In this document: positions 4,958-6,702 of the stretch, one piece after another
How positions within the stretch are numbered: the stretch's first letter is position 1
Layout: each line of letters opens with the position of its first letter
Source: an uncultured Sphingomonadales bacterium
Lineage (GTDB): Bacteria > Pseudomonadota > Alphaproteobacteria > Sphingomonadales > Sphingomonadaceae
Assembly: GCA_903828025.1 (NCBI GenBank)
Contig: CAIKKO010000149.1
Location: forward strand, 1-6,702
Direction: 5' to 3'
DNA length: 6,702 nucleotides
Made by a program: the position numbers and the translations under genes
Notes under the pieces: model-generated
What the model was told of the DNA's origin: nothing
Database searches by the model: none
Seen by the model: only the letters and a program-made list of their open reading frames with translations

Positions 4958-6702
<1,745 letters not shown>

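Overview
The window reads as ordinary chromosomal DNA from a GC-rich alphaproteobacterium, most likely a member of the Sphingomonadales (Novosphingobium/Sphingomonas-like). The reasons are the families present (DUF1013/TrcR, DUF1192, an alphaproteobacterial bactofilin with a membrane-anchored M23 partner) and the style of the proteins. The order assignment is an inference from remembered family resemblance, not from a search. There is no sign of a mobile element, CRISPR array, phage gene, tRNA or rRNA. Both edges cut genes: proA on the left and clpA on the right.

Layout. (1) 1-620, minus: the N-terminal half of proA (proline biosynthesis). (2) 621-938: a non-coding stretch holding a dense cluster of six GANTC sites, the CcrM methylation motif. 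(3) 939-2505, plus: a two-gene cell-envelope operon, a membrane-anchored M23 peptidoglycan endopeptidase followed by a bactofilin whose start lies 74 bp inside the peptidase gene. (4) 2537-2560: a strong hairpin terminator between convergent genes. (5) 2594-3301, minus: trcR (DUF1013), with a TTG start and a leader that holds a GNRA-capped hairpin and a 19-codon upstream ORF overlapping the trcR start. (6) 3426-4430, minus: a PIG3-type NAD(P)H quinone oxidoreductase. (7) 4556-4774, plus: a small DUF1192 protein, divergent from the oxidoreductase. (8) 4958-6702, plus: clpA, cut just after its second Walker B motif.

How the parts fit. The proline and quinone-reductase genes look like plain metabolism. 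The rest has a cell-cycle and cell-shape flavour: a bactofilin scaffold with its peptidoglycan hydrolase, the regulator TrcR, the protease unfoldase ClpA, and a GANTC cluster upstream of the bactofilin operon that could tie its transcription to replication-dependent methylation. That link is an inference. I see no wholly new system. The observations most worth a second look are the GANTC cluster, the trcR leader architecture, and the overlapping hydrolase/bactofilin pair.
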